Source of the DNA: Bacillota bacterium
Lineage (GTDB): Bacteria > Bacillota > Clostridia > Peptostreptococcales > Anaerovoracaceae
Assembly (NCBI GenBank): GCA_021769295.1
Contig: JAETTD010000005.1
Span: 1 to 64,000 of the forward strand
Direction of reading: 5' to 3'
DNA length: 64,000 nt
The notes below the pieces were generated by a model. It saw only the letters and a list, made by a program, of their open reading frames with translations, was not told the origin of the DNA and searched no databases. Below, one piece after another: positions 35,243-44,298 of the stretch (its first letter is position 1; every line of letters begins with the position of its first letter). The translations under genes were made by a program, and so were the position numbers.

Positions 35243-36556
35243 ATGGAAAGGATACCTCCGCATAACGAAGAAGCCGAAAAGTCGGTGCTTGGAGCGGCCA
35301 TGCTTAGCAAAGAAGCTCTTCTTGACGTTTCAGAAGAGGTAAAGGCAGAAGATTTTTACAACGAAAGCCATAGGGAAATTTTCGATGCAATTATGCACCT
35401 CTACCGTGAAAACACAGCCGTAGACATGCTTACAGTGTGCGAAGAACTGAATAAAAGAAAATCTCTCGACATGGTTGGGGGCAGAGCATATATAGCGATG
35501 CTGACATCCGATGTGCCTTCAACTGCCAATGCGGGAGAGTATGCAAAAATCGTAGCTGAAAAAGCAATGCTTCGTCAGCTTATCGCCGCCTCGGAAGAAA
35601 TTGCGGCAAAAGGATACGATGATAAACTGGCGGCAGCAGAGCTTCTTGACTATGCAGAGGGAGACATCTTCCGAATCGCACAAAAAAGGCAGAGAAGCGA
35701 TTACGCCAAGATTCAAGACGTACTCATGAAGAATCTCAAGCTAATTGACGAAGCCGAAAAGAACAAGGGCGGAGTTATCGGTCTTCCGACGGGATTCAAA
35801 ACCCTCGATGAAAAGACTTCGGGACTTCAGCCTTCGGATTTGATCATAGTGGCAGCCCGTCCCGGAATGGGAAAGACGGCATTTGCTCTTAACATAGCGC
35901 AGCAGAGCGCAGTTAAGGCGGGAGCTTCAGTATTGATTTTCAGCCTGGAAATGTCCCAGGAGCAGCTTGGACAGAGGCTCATTGCAATGCAGGCAAGGGT
36001 AGAATCGGAAAAACTGAAAAGGGGCGGCCTTGAGCTCAAAGATTGGGACAGGATTAACGTAGCTCTAAACGAACTTAACGGAACAAAGATAGTAATAGAC
36101 GATACGCCGGGAATCTCGGTTATGGAAATGCGTAATAAGTGCAGGCGTCTCAAGGCGGAACAGGGTCTGGATTTGATAGTTGTGGACTATCTGCAGCTTA
36201 TGACCTTTGACGGAAGGGCAGATAACAGGCAGCAGGAAATCTCCGCTTTGTCGAGGCATTTAAAACTTCTTGCAAGGGAAATGGAATGCCCTGTAATAGT
36301 GCTTTCGCAGCTTTCCAGAGCCCCTGAGCTCAGGCAGGATAAGAGACCTATGCTTTCGGATTTGAGAGAGTCGGGTTCCATAGAGCAGGATGCCGACATC
36401 GTAATGTTCCTCTACAGAGACGATTATTACAATGAAGCCACCGAAAAACCGGGGGTATGTGAAGTTAATATAGCAAAACACAGAAGCGGTCCGACGGACA
36501 GGATAGAGCTTACTTGGGTCGCAAGATATACCAAATTCAGCGACAAAGCTCTTTAA
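35243..36556 (+). CDS. dnaB: Replicative DNA helicase DnaB
   Basis: A 437-residue hexameric helicase (called DnaC in Bacillus). The N-terminal collar domain begins RIPPHNEEAEKSVLGAAM. The RecA-like core has Walker A AARPGMGKTAFALNIA, Walker B IVVDYLQLM and LSQLSRAPELRQDKRPMLSD. AGGGAG precedes the ATG. Confidence 0.97.
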   Translation: MERIPPHNEEAEKSVLGAAMLSKEALLDVSEEVKAEDFYNESHREIFDAIMHLYRENTAVDMLTVCEELNKRKSLDMVGGRAYIAMLTSDVPSTANAGEYAKIVAEKAMLRQLIAASEEIAAKGYDDKLAAAELLDYAEGDIFRIAQKRQRSDYAKIQDVLMKNLKLIDEAEKNKGGVIGLPTGFKTLDEKTSGLQPSDLIIVAARPGMGKTAFALNIAQQSAVKAGASVLIFSLEMSQEQLGQRLIAMQARVESEKLKRGGLELKDWDRINVALNELNGTKIVIDDTPGISVMEMRNKCRRLKAEQGLDLIVVDYLQLMTFDGRADNRQQEISALSRHLKLLAREMECPVIVLSQLSRAPELRQDKRPMLSDLRESGSIEQDADIVMFLYRDDYYNEATEKPGVCEVNIAKHRSGPTDRIELTWVARYTKFSDKAL

Positions 36557-36576
36557 TAAGAAACAGGAGGGTTGAT

Positions 36577-36762
36577 ATGATTACAAAGGAAATGACAATT
36601 TCGGAAGTTCTTGCAATGGACGAAAAATATGAAAAAATCTTTGAAAAATATTTGTTGACCTGCGCGGGTTGTCCGGGAGCCGACATGGAAACCCTTGAGC
36701 AGGCGGCTGAAGGACATGGCGTAAGTCTTGACGAGCTTCTCAAAGATTTAAACGAGGCTTAA
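36577..36762 (+). CDS. DUF1858 (disulfide/hydrid-cluster-associated) small protein
   Basis: A 61-residue protein of the DUF1858 family, with the hallmark CAGCPGAD motif in the middle. The family is found alone or fused to redox proteins and is suspected to act in redox or cluster chemistry; its role is unproven. CAGGAGG lies 6 bases before the ATG at 36577, which is preferred over a longer frame running back into dnaB. Confidence 0.85.
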   Translation: MITKEMTISEVLAMDEKYEKIFEKYLLTCAGCPGADMETLEQAAEGHGVSLDELLKDLNEA

Positions 36763-36765
36763 AGT

Positions 36766-38028
36766 ATGGGTTTTATCAAGGAAAAGATAAGAGATTTTTA
36801 TCTTTTGACGACGGATGTTGAAAACATCTTTATAAATGAATATATGCCGGCAGCTCCCGGCAACTTCGTAAAAGTGTACCTGTATGGGCTTTTGTACAGC
36901 CAAAACGATGCGGAAATGACTTATTCGCAGATGAGCAGACAGCTGGGAATGACGGAGAAGCAGATAGATGACGCCTGGAGCTATTGGGAAAGTATGGGTG
37001 TTGTGACAAAGCGCACAAAGACGGGCGGAAAAAAAGATGATTACGACATTGAATTTAAGCAGCTCAGAGCGCTGATGTACAGCACTGATACGGAAGAAAA
37101 GGAACAAAGCCCCGGACAAGAGGAGGATAACCCTCTGTGCGATAACGGACTTAAAGTTCTGCTTGGAAGCGTTGAGCAGATTATGGGAAAAACTCTGTCT
37201 CCAAAGGAAATAGCAGAAGTTTTTTCGTGGGTAAAAGATTTTGGCGCAAAGGAAGAAGTGATTCTTTGTGCAGTAGACTACTGCGTTGAAAAGGGAAAGA
37301 CAGGAATAAGCTATATATCAAAGGTTGTAGAGCAGTGGACCAAGGACGGTTTAAAGACGGCAGAAGATGTGGAAGAGCATCTTAACGAGCTGGAACAGCG
37401 ATTTGCAATATATAAAAGGATATTGCAGACGCTGGGGCTGAACAGAGCTGCAACCGAAGCAGAGAGAAAAATGATAGACGCATGGTTCGATGAAATGAAT
37501 TTCAACATGGAAAGAATTATGGATGCCTGCGTTAAAGCGTCGTTTATCTCAAGCCCCAACTTACGGTATGTAAATAAGGTTCTCAAAAACTGGTATGAAG
37601 AAGCAAAGATTGACGGCAGAGATGTAAATAAAAAAATAAAAGTTACACAGTCGGATTTAAACAGATATTACGAGTATTTAAGAAAGAAAGCCGAAGAAGA
37701 GGCCGAAGCAAGAAGAAAAGAAGTTTACAGACAAATTCCGAGGATTAAAGAACTTGATGAAGAGCTTCTGGGCCTGGGCAGAAAACTTTCAGGAATGGTA
37801 CTTGGAGGAAAGACCTCAGAGATTGCAGAGATAAAAAGGCTCACAAGTCTTTTGGAGCAGGAAAGAGCTGTGCTGTTGACTGAAAACAATTACAGACAGG
37901 ATTACACAGACATTAAATATGCTTGCAGCAAGTGCGGCGATACGGGAATAACCGAGGAAGGAAAACGTTGTTCCTGTACTAAAGAAAGAATGGGAGAAGC
38001 GGAACTATGGCAAAATTCGAATTCATAA
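36766..38028 (+). CDS. DnaD-domain replication protein with C-terminal Cys4 segment
   Basis: A 420-residue protein. The N-terminal winged helix (LYGLLYSQNDAEMTYSQMSR) and two DnaD/DnaB_2-type helical modules (about residues 130-205 and 215-305) predict a primosome protein that acts with DnaB. A charged coiled-coil (about 305-385) leads to a zinc-finger-like end: CSKCGDTGITEEGKRCSC. That Cys motif is usually at the start of AAA+ helicase loaders (DnaC/DnaI type), yet no AAA+ domain or loader gene follows. It begins 3 bases after the DUF1858 gene and overlaps the peptidase gene by 22 bases. Confidence 0.85.
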   Translation: MGFIKEKIRDFYLLTTDVENIFINEYMPAAPGNFVKVYLYGLLYSQNDAEMTYSQMSRQLGMTEKQIDDAWSYWESMGVVTKRTKTGGKKDDYDIEFKQLRALMYSTDTEEKEQSPGQEEDNPLCDNGLKVLLGSVEQIMGKTLSPKEIAEVFSWVKDFGAKEEVILCAVDYCVEKGKTGISYISKVVEQWTKDGLKTAEDVEEHLNELEQRFAIYKRILQTLGLNRAATEAERKMIDAWFDEMNFNMERIMDACVKASFISSPNLRYVNKVLKNWYEEAKIDGRDVNKKIKVTQSDLNRYYEYLRKKAEEEAEARRKEVYRQIPRIKELDEELLGLGRKLSGMVLGGKTSEIAEIKRLTSLLEQERAVLLTENNYRQDYTDIKYACSKCGDTGITEEGKRCSCTKERMGEAELWQNSNS

Positions 38029-39647
38029 AAAAATCGAAAAAGAAAGAGGCTGATTCACCCGTACAGCAAGAGAAAAAAAAGGATATTGCCTTTAATAAAA
38101 TATGGAGTATAGCCGGAGATGCGGTGGACGTGGCGGACGAGATTTGCATAGAAATAGGCGAAATAGGAGAAGCGGGCGTTTCCGGAATCTTTTCTGTAGG
38201 CGCTGCGGTAATAAATTTTTATGATAATTTTGCAGCCCTTGTTGAATGGTTTTTACTTAGAATTTTGGTTATTTTGGGAAGAAAACTTCACCAACTGCGT
38301 GTCAGAACCATAGAAAACAAAAAGGATTTGATAAAAAATGCTTTGATACTGGGCGCAGGCTGTATATGTATGGCAGGAGTATTTGCAGGGGCAACGGATT
38401 ACGAATATTCGTACAACGGCCGTCCTTTGGGAATAGTAAAAGAGCAAAGAGACGTTCTTGAAATTTTGGAGCTTGCCAGCGAAGAACTGTCTCAGGAATA
38501 CGGCTCAAATATAGTAATCGACCCTGAAGAAGATATAACCTTCAGACCTGTTGTTTCTTACGGCAAAGAAGTAGATACAGAGGACGATGTACTCAGAAGA
38601 CTGACATATATGGGCGAGATAAATGCACAGGCGAGCGCCATTACAGTAGACGGTAAAACTATGGTTATAGTGGAAAATGAAACCATAGCAGAGCAGGTGC
38701 TTCAGGACATCAAGGATTTGTTCTTAGCTGATTCCGATTCTACCGAATACGAATATATAGGATTTGTGGAGGACGTTAAAATAGAACCTTGCAGCACCAA
38801 GCTGACCAACATATCCAACAGAACTACGGCAGTTGAAAAGCTGAGAAACGGCGGACAGCAGGCAACCGAATATATAGTACAGTCCGGTGACAGCATATAC
38901 GGAATATGCGATAAGCTCGGATTGAGTTTGAGCGAGCTTTCCGCAATGAATCCGGGGCTCAGCGAAACTTCTATGATACATGTGGGAGATGCGATTACGA
39001 TACAGAAAGAAGTACCTCTTTTGACCCTTAAAACCATAGAAGTGTCCACATTTGCAGAAAGCATTCCGTTTGAAACGGTATATGAAGACTCCAACTATTA
39101 CTATCAGGGAGAAAGCGTAACTTCAAGAGAAGGCGTTGACGGCAAAGCAAGCGTCACCGCAAGGCTCACCAAATATAACGGCGAAACCGTTGAGAAAGAA
39201 GAGCTGAGCAGGGAGACCATTATAGAACCCGTAAACAAAATTATTCTCAAGGGAACCAAAGCCGTACCGCCTAAGAAAGGAACGGGAACGTTTATCTGGC
39301 CTGTACAGGGCAGAGTATCTTACGGATTCGGATACAGGTGGGGAAGAATGCATGACGGTATTGATATTCCGTCATCTACAGGAGTCGGTATCAAAGCCGC
39401 AGACGGAGGAACCGTAACCTTTGCAGGCTGGAGCGGCGGATACGGATATGCCATAAGAATAAATCACGGAGGTAATATAACGACTCTTTATGCACATTGC
39501 AGCAAGCTGTATGTATCGGTAGGCGATCAGGTATTCCAGGGACAGACCATTGCCGCCGTGGGAAGTACAGGAAACAGTACAGGACCGCATTGTCACTTTG
39601 AAGTTACAGTAAACGGCAGACTCGTCGACCCGATGAATTATCTGTAA
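38007..39647 (+). CDS. Cell-wall peptidase with LysM, G5 and M23 domains
   Basis: A 546-residue membrane-anchored murein hydrolase. Residues about 108-127 form one membrane helix (NALILGAGCICMAGVFAGA). Then come an uncharacterised region (about 130-280), LysM (YIVQSGDSIYGICDKLGLS), a G5 domain (about 335-415) and LytM/M23 endopeptidase (about 430-546). The zinc ligands are present: HDGID at 450 and HCHFE near 528. Predicted to cut peptide crosslinks outside the membrane, perhaps in sporulation or division. The first 21 bases overlap the dnaD-like gene. Confidence 0.9.
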   Translation: MAKFEFIKKSKKKEADSPVQQEKKKDIAFNKIWSIAGDAVDVADEICIEIGEIGEAGVSGIFSVGAAVINFYDNFAALVEWFLLRILVILGRKLHQLRVRTIENKKDLIKNALILGAGCICMAGVFAGATDYEYSYNGRPLGIVKEQRDVLEILELASEELSQEYGSNIVIDPEEDITFRPVVSYGKEVDTEDDVLRRLTYMGEINAQASAITVDGKTMVIVENETIAEQVLQDIKDLFLADSDSTEYEYIGFVEDVKIEPCSTKLTNISNRTTAVEKLRNGGQQATEYIVQSGDSIYGICDKLGLSLSELSAMNPGLSETSMIHVGDAITIQKEVPLLTLKTIEVSTFAESIPFETVYEDSNYYYQGESVTSREGVDGKASVTARLTKYNGETVEKEELSRETIIEPVNKIILKGTKAVPPKKGTGTFIWPVQGRVSYGFGYRWGRMHDGIDIPSSTGVGIKAADGGTVTFAGWSGGYGYAIRINHGGNITTLYAHCSKLYVSVGDQVFQGQTIAAVGSTGNSTGPHCHFEVTVNGRLVDPMNYL

Positions 39648-39653
39648 AAGAAT

Positions 39654-39685
39654 AAAGCAGGTCTGTTCTTAACAGGCCTGCTTTT
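39654..39685 (+). terminator. Terminator after the M23 peptidase gene
   Basis: An imperfect 14-bp stem, AAAGCAGGTCTGTT with AACAGGCCTGCTTT, around a three-base loop and ending in TTTT. It separates the replication/peptidase run from the sporulation genes. Confidence 0.8.
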
Positions 39686-39730
39686 CCATATACTTTAAGA
39701 AGACCTTTGACAGGAGGATTGAAAGAGTAT

Positions 39731-39997
39731 ATGGAAAATCATTATATAACGCTGGAAAACCGAGAAAAGATAACCATAAGCAATGTTCTGGATGTGGATG
39801 CATTTGACGAAGATAATCTATGGGCAAATTTAAAAGACGGCGGCATAGAGCTGACGGGAGAAAAGCTTAATATTGAAAAGCTGGATTTGGAAGAGGGACT
39901 TTTAGTAGTAAGCGGAAAAATAAATTCTTTTTCCTATACAGACAAAAAGGTTAAAGAAAAGGGCAGATTTTTAAAGGTTTTCGGTAAAAAGCCATGA
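39731..39997 (+). CDS. yabP: Sporulation protein YabP
   Basis: An 88-residue YabP/YqfC-family protein. It starts MENHYITLENREKITISNV and contains DEDNLWANLKDGGIELTGEK and GLLVVSGKINSFSYTD, typical of the family. YabP acts with YabQ in spore coat/cortex formation in the mother cell. The start is uncertain: the ATG at 39731 follows AGGAGG by 13 bases, while a TTG at 39719 is too close. It overlaps yabQ by four bases. Confidence 0.88.
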   Translation: MENHYITLENREKITISNVLDVDAFDEDNLWANLKDGGIELTGEKLNIEKLDLEEGLLVVSGKINSFSYTDKKVKEKGRFLKVFGKKP

Positions 39998-40290
39998 CCG
40001 ACTTAATTCAAAGCCAGCTTAAGACAATATTTGTAATGGGTTATTGCGGGCTTACGGCAGGACTCATAATTGATGTGTTCAGGCTTTTTGTGAGGCGATT
40101 TTTAAAAGATAAAAAGATCGGCTCTTTTATGGTAAAAATCCTTTGCTGTATTGTAATAGCTTTTCTTATAGGTGAATTTTCTTTTTACTGTCAAAACGGA
40201 AAATTATCATTTTCGGGAGCGGTGGTATTCTTTGCAGGGCTTTGGTTGTGGAGAAAATTTTTTTATGGTATAATGAACGCAAGCGACTAA
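39994..40290 (+). CDS. yabQ: Spore cortex biosynthesis protein YabQ
   Basis: A 98-residue membrane protein with about four hydrophobic segments (IFVMGYCGLTAGLIIDVF; ILCCIVIAFLIGEFSFY; AVVFFAGLWLWRKFFYG). In B. subtilis YabQ is needed for spore cortex. Location after yabP and before divIC is the conserved order. Its 3' end carries a vegetative-type promoter for divIC. Confidence 0.88.
   Translation: MTDLIQSQLKTIFVMGYCGLTAGLIIDVFRLFVRRFLKDKKIGSFMVKILCCIVIAFLIGEFSFYCQNGKLSFSGAVVFFAGLWLWRKFFYGIMNASD
40246..40274 (+). promoter_or_regulatory. Internal vegetative promoter for divIC inside yabQ
   Basis: TTGTGG (40246-40251), 17 bases, TATAAT (40269-40274), with a TG one base before the -10. It lies in the last codons of yabQ and would let the division gene be expressed outside sporulation. 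Confidence 0.65.
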
Positions 40291-40315
40291 GACATTATAC
40301 CTGTGGGTGAAACGC

Positions 40316-40795
40316 ATGAGTAAAAAGGGGAAAAGACTCAGAGAGTTTGAAAAAAACAACCGAGTATTTAACATTTCCGAGACAAGTAAAGAAAGGGAAA
40401 ACCGACGTAAAAACCACAAGCCGAAAAAGACAAAGCTTGCAGTAGCGGAGGGTGATATACAAGTCTCTGAAAAACACAAAAAGAAAAGAAATAAAATAAC
40501 AAATACGAGAAGATTTGTCATAAGCGTGATAATGGTAATTTTTATCACGTTTATTGGCGTATCTGCATTTAAGATAATAAAACTTAAAAATGAGAGGGAC
40601 TTGCTGCTTGAAAAAAATGCTGAGCTGATAAAACTAAAGGAAGATCTGACACAGGAAATGGAAAATATCAACTCTGCGGAATATATGGAACAGCAGGCCC
40701 GTAAGCAACTGAAACTTATAAAAGAAAATGAAATTCTTTTTATAGTTCCCGATGAAAATGAGACCGAGGAAACGGATGGAGAAGATAAAAATTAA
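40316..40795 (+). CDS. divIC: Septum formation protein DivIC/FtsB
   Basis: A 159-residue bitopic division protein. It has a long basic cytoplasmic region (about 1-65), one membrane helix (FVISVIMVIFITFIGVSAF, about 68-87) and a coiled coil (NERDLLLEKNAELIKLKEDL) ending in YMEQQARKQLKLIKENEILF. The start is ATG 40316; a GTG at 40307 is an alternative. It overlaps rnmV by 20 bases. Confidence 0.88.
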   Translation: MSKKGKRLREFEKNNRVFNISETSKERENRRKNHKPKKTKLAVAEGDIQVSEKHKKKRNKITNTRRFVISVIMVIFITFIGVSAFKIIKLKNERDLLLEKNAELIKLKEDLTQEMENINSAEYMEQQARKQLKLIKENEILFIVPDENETEETDGEDKN

Positions 40796-41336
40796 AGAAG
40801 CAATAGTGGTTGAAGGACGAGATGATGCAGCGGTCCTTCATCTTGTAACGGATGCGCTTGTTATAGAAACCCACGGCTTCGGAATCAGAAAAGCTACGTG
40901 GGAGCTGCTTGAAAAAGCATACGAAGAAAAAGGCTTGATCATATTGACCGACCCTGATTTTTCGGGAGAAGAAATAAGAAAGAGATTGACGAAAAAGTTT
41001 CCGCTGAGCAAGCACGCATATATGCCGCGAAAAAAAGCGATAAAAAACGGAGATATAGGAATAGAAAATTCCACCCCCGAAGATGTGGCAGAAGTATTAA
41101 AAAAAGTATGCACCATATGCGCCGGCGAAAGCCGGCAGTTTTCCGCAGAAGACCTTGACCGAACAGGCCTTGCGGGAACTGCCAAGTCAAAAAGCCTGCG
41201 TGAAAAGGTCGGAGCTGAGCTCGGTATAGGTTACGGAAATTGCAGCAGCTTTGTTAAAAAACTCAACAGCTTCGGTATAAGCAGAGAAATGTTTGAAAAA
41301 GCAATTGCAAAGGCCAAAAGCGAAGAATCAAATTAA
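40776..41336 (+). CDS. rnmV: Ribonuclease M5
   Basis: A 186-residue TOPRIM nuclease that matures 5S rRNA. TOPRIM motifs are EAIVVEGRDDAAVLH and IILTDPDFSGEEIRKRL; the conserved KHAYMPRKKAIKNGDIGIEN follows. The start at 40776 has GAGG 6 bases upstream and gives the standard length. It is directly upstream of rsmA, as usual in Firmicutes. Confidence 0.94.
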   Translation: MEKIKIKEAIVVEGRDDAAVLHLVTDALVIETHGFGIRKATWELLEKAYEEKGLIILTDPDFSGEEIRKRLTKKFPLSKHAYMPRKKAIKNGDIGIENSTPEDVAEVLKKVCTICAGESRQFSAEDLDRTGLAGTAKSKSLREKVGAELGIGYGNCSSFVKKLNSFGISREMFEKAIAKAKSEESN

Positions 41337-41358
41337 GACGCAAGATAAGGAACGATGA

Positions 41359-42213
41359 ATGAAACTTTATGAACCGAAAACCATAAAAGCCATAAGAGAG
41401 CAATATGGATTCAAGTTCTCAAAAAGCTTGGGACAGAATTTTCTTACAGATAAAAACATTATAGACGAAATAATCGAAGGCGCACAGATAGAGGCAGAAG
41501 ATGCGGTACTGGAGATAGGACCCGGTATCGGCGTGCTGACTTACGAAGCCGCACAGATTGCAGATAAGGTTTTTGCCGTGGAAATCGACAAAACCCTTAT
41601 ACCCATAATTGAAGAAAATTTAAAAGAGTTTGATAACGTAGAGATAATAAATGAAGATATTCTAAAGCTTGATGTCAATAAAATAATAGATGAAACAGGC
41701 TCTAAAAAGGTTAAAATAATAGGCAATCTGCCTTATTACATAACGACTCCGATTATTATGAAGCTTCTCGAAGACGGAGTAAGGGCCGAGAGCATAACCA
41801 TAATGATGCAAAAGGAAGTCGCAGACAGAATCAAAGCTTCGCCGGGCAGCAAAGCTTATGGCGCAATATCTGTTGCAGTGCAGTATTATTGCACCGTAGA
41901 AAAGATTGCAAGCGTGCCCAGAAGCGTTTTTGTACCTCAGCCCAATGTGGACTCTGCGGTGCTTAGATTGAATATAAGAAAAGAAAAACCGGTGGAGCTT
42001 ACCAATCAAAAATTATTTTTTGATTGCATAAAAGCAGGTTTTGGACAGAGAAGAAAAACGTTACTCAATTCATTGCAGACTTTACAGGGGACAAGCAAGG
42101 ATTTAATAGGGGATAGTTTAAAAGCCGCAGGGGTGGATCCGACAAGGAGGGCAGAGACTCTTAGCTTAGAGGAATTTGCTCAAATATCAAACGAGGTGGA
42201 TAAGAGATTATGA
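41359..42213 (+). CDS. rsmA: 16S rRNA dimethyladenosine transferase RsmA/KsgA
   Basis: A 284-residue SAM-dependent enzyme that dimethylates two adenines in 16S rRNA helix 45. Motifs: FSKSLGQNFLTDKNIIDEI, the SAM loop VLEIGPGIGVLTYEAA and the catalytic NLPYYITTPIIMKLLE. It overlaps the next gene by four bases (ATGA). Confidence 0.97.
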   Translation: MKLYEPKTIKAIREQYGFKFSKSLGQNFLTDKNIIDEIIEGAQIEAEDAVLEIGPGIGVLTYEAAQIADKVFAVEIDKTLIPIIEENLKEFDNVEIINEDILKLDVNKIIDETGSKKVKIIGNLPYYITTPIIMKLLEDGVRAESITIMMQKEVADRIKASPGSKAYGAISVAVQYYCTVEKIASVPRSVFVPQPNVDSAVLRLNIRKEKPVELTNQKLFFDCIKAGFGQRRKTLLNSLQTLQGTSKDLIGDSLKAAGVDPTRRAETLSLEEFAQISNEVDKRL

Positions 42214-44288
42214 ATAAAGGAACAAATGAAGAAAGAAAATTTGATAAGTTTGAGAAACTTGACAGAAAAGTAGAGAAAAAAATCCAAGAAGTAGAAACCA
42301 TGAGCAAGGGGCAGCTTTTATTGAAGGCATTGCATACCAGTTTTGCAGGAGCTGCAATATGGGCATTCTTCCTCAATCTTATAATAGAAACATTGGGAAG
42401 ATTTTCAACTGAATCCGTGTTCGGGGGAATAAAATTTCTGTTTAGCGACCCTATCGTGTTTTTATATAACACGTTGCTCATATTTACAACGCTGGTAATC
42501 GGTTCTGTTTTTAAGCGCAGATTGTTTGTCTTTACGGTGGTTTCGCTGTTCTGGCTCATAATAGGAGTGATAAACGGTGTTATACTTACCCAGAGAATGA
42601 CCCCTTTTACCGTAAAGGATTTGAGTATACTTGACGACGGTATCACAATAGTGACAAACTACCTGTCCGTATGGCAGATAGTGCTGGCGGTCGCAGCCGT
42701 GCTTGTTGCCATAGGGCTTCTTGTGCTGCTGTTTATCAAGGGTCCCAAAAAGAAAGATGAGGTAAAGTGGAAACGCAATCTCATTGCGATTGCGCTGGTG
42801 ATTGCGGCGACCTTCGGGGCAACATCAATTATGATAAAAACCGAAAAAATAGAAACCTTTTTCGGCAATCTGGCATACGCCTACAGGGACTACGGAGTTG
42901 TATACTGCTTTACAAATACATGGCTTAATACCGGAATAAGCAAGCCGGACAACTACAGCGAAGAGATGATAAAAGGAATTTTCAGCCCTCAGGAATTGGG
43001 AGACGATAATGCCATGCTGTTGGAGCAAAAAGACGAGGACGAAAAGCATCCAAATATAATTTTCCTTCAGCTTGAATCCTTTATAGATCCGGCAACCATT
43101 AAATCCATAGAGCTTTCAGAAGAAGCCTGCCCTAATTTCAGAAACCTTGTCAATAATTATCCGTCGGGACAGCTTACGGTGCCTGCATGCGGCGCAGGTA
43201 CGGCCAACGTCGAATTTGAGGTGATGACGGGACTTAGCGTCAAGTTCTTCGGACCGGGTGAATATCCGTACAAGTCGGTTTTAAAAGAAAAGACTATGGA
43301 AACTTTGTGCTATGACCTGAAGAGCCTGGGCTACTCGACTCATGCAATACATAATCACAGAGCCGTATTTTATAACAGAAATACCGTATTTGCCAATATG
43401 GGCATGGATACGTTTACAAGCATAGAGTATATGAACGATGTGGTTAAGACGCCAAAGAACTGGGCAAAGGACGATTTGCTTGTGGAATGTATGACCGAAG
43501 CCATGGATTCAACCGAAGCGAGAGATATGATATATACCATATCAGTTCAGGGTCACGGCAAATATCCGGGCGAGCAGGTTCTTCAAAATCCTGAGATTAC
43601 GGTTACGTCGGCGCCTACTGAAGACCTTAAGTGGAAGTTCGAATATTATGTAAATCAGGTTCATGAAATGGATGACTTTATCGGAAGACTTACGGGAGAA
43701 CTGGAAAAGTACGATGAGCCTGTGGTACTCGTTATGTACGGCGACCATATACCGGCTATAGATTTGACTGAGCAGGACTTGGAAAACGGCAATCTTTACG
43801 GAACGGAGTACGTTATATGGAGCAATTTCGGCTTGGAAGGCGATGATGAAGATATGTACGCTTATCAGCTTGCTTCTCACGTAATGGACATGCTTGACAT
43901 GCAGGTCGGAACGGTTTTCACATATCAGCAGAACCATAAAAACAGCGAAACATACTTAAAAGATTTAAAATCTCTGGGATACGATATGCTTTACGGAAAA
44001 TATTATATCTACGGAGGAACAAACCCATTTGAAAAAACCGATATGAAAATGGGAGTAAAGGATATAACCATAGATGAGGTTGTAAAAATCGGGGACAAAT
44101 ATTACATTAAGGGAAAGAACTTTACGGAATACAGCAAGATAACCCTTAACGGAAAAACCCTTAAAACCATATATCTGGGGACCAACATACTGGGCGTTTT
44201 GGAGGATGTTAATCCTGAAGATGCAGCGAAGATGAAGGTCAGCCAGATTGAAACAAAGAGCAACGAGATACTCAGCACTACCGAATAG
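42210..44288 (+). CDS. LtaS-like phosphoglycerol transferase (lipoteichoic acid synthase family)
   Basis: A 692-residue membrane sulfatase-fold enzyme. Residues about 1-210 hold a basic coil and about five membrane helices; the extracellular domain follows. Active-site segments match LtaS: metal ligand Glu in IIFLQLESFIDP, nucleophile Thr in CGAGTANVEFEVMTG, HNHRAVFYNR and YGDHIP. It probably polymerises glycerol phosphate onto a lipid anchor; which polymer is not decidable. About 90 residues after the sulfatase domain form a small beta-rich extension. Confidence 0.9.
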   Translation: MNKGTNEERKFDKFEKLDRKVEKKIQEVETMSKGQLLLKALHTSFAGAAIWAFFLNLIIETLGRFSTESVFGGIKFLFSDPIVFLYNTLLIFTTLVIGSVFKRRLFVFTVVSLFWLIIGVINGVILTQRMTPFTVKDLSILDDGITIVTNYLSVWQIVLAVAAVLVAIGLLVLLFIKGPKKKDEVKWKRNLIAIALVIAATFGATSIMIKTEKIETFFGNLAYAYRDYGVVYCFTNTWLNTGISKPDNYSEEMIKGIFSPQELGDDNAMLLEQKDEDEKHPNIIFLQLESFIDPATIKSIELSEEACPNFRNLVNNYPSGQLTVPACGAGTANVEFEVMTGLSVKFFGPGEYPYKSVLKEKTMETLCYDLKSLGYSTHAIHNHRAVFYNRNTVFANMGMDTFTSIEYMNDVVKTPKNWAKDDLLVECMTEAMDSTEARDMIYTISVQGHGKYPGEQVLQNPEITVTSAPTEDLKWKFEYYVNQVHEMDDFIGRLTGELEKYDEPVVLVMYGDHIPAIDLTEQDLENGNLYGTEYVIWSNFGLEGDDEDMYAYQLASHVMDMLDMQVGTVFTYQQNHKNSETYLKDLKSLGYDMLYGKYYIYGGTNPFEKTDMKMGVKDITIDEVVKIGDKYYIKGKNFTEYSKITLNGKTLKTIYLGTNILGVLEDVNPEDAAKMKVSQIETKSNEILSTTE

Positions 44289-44298
44289 GAGAGACAAG

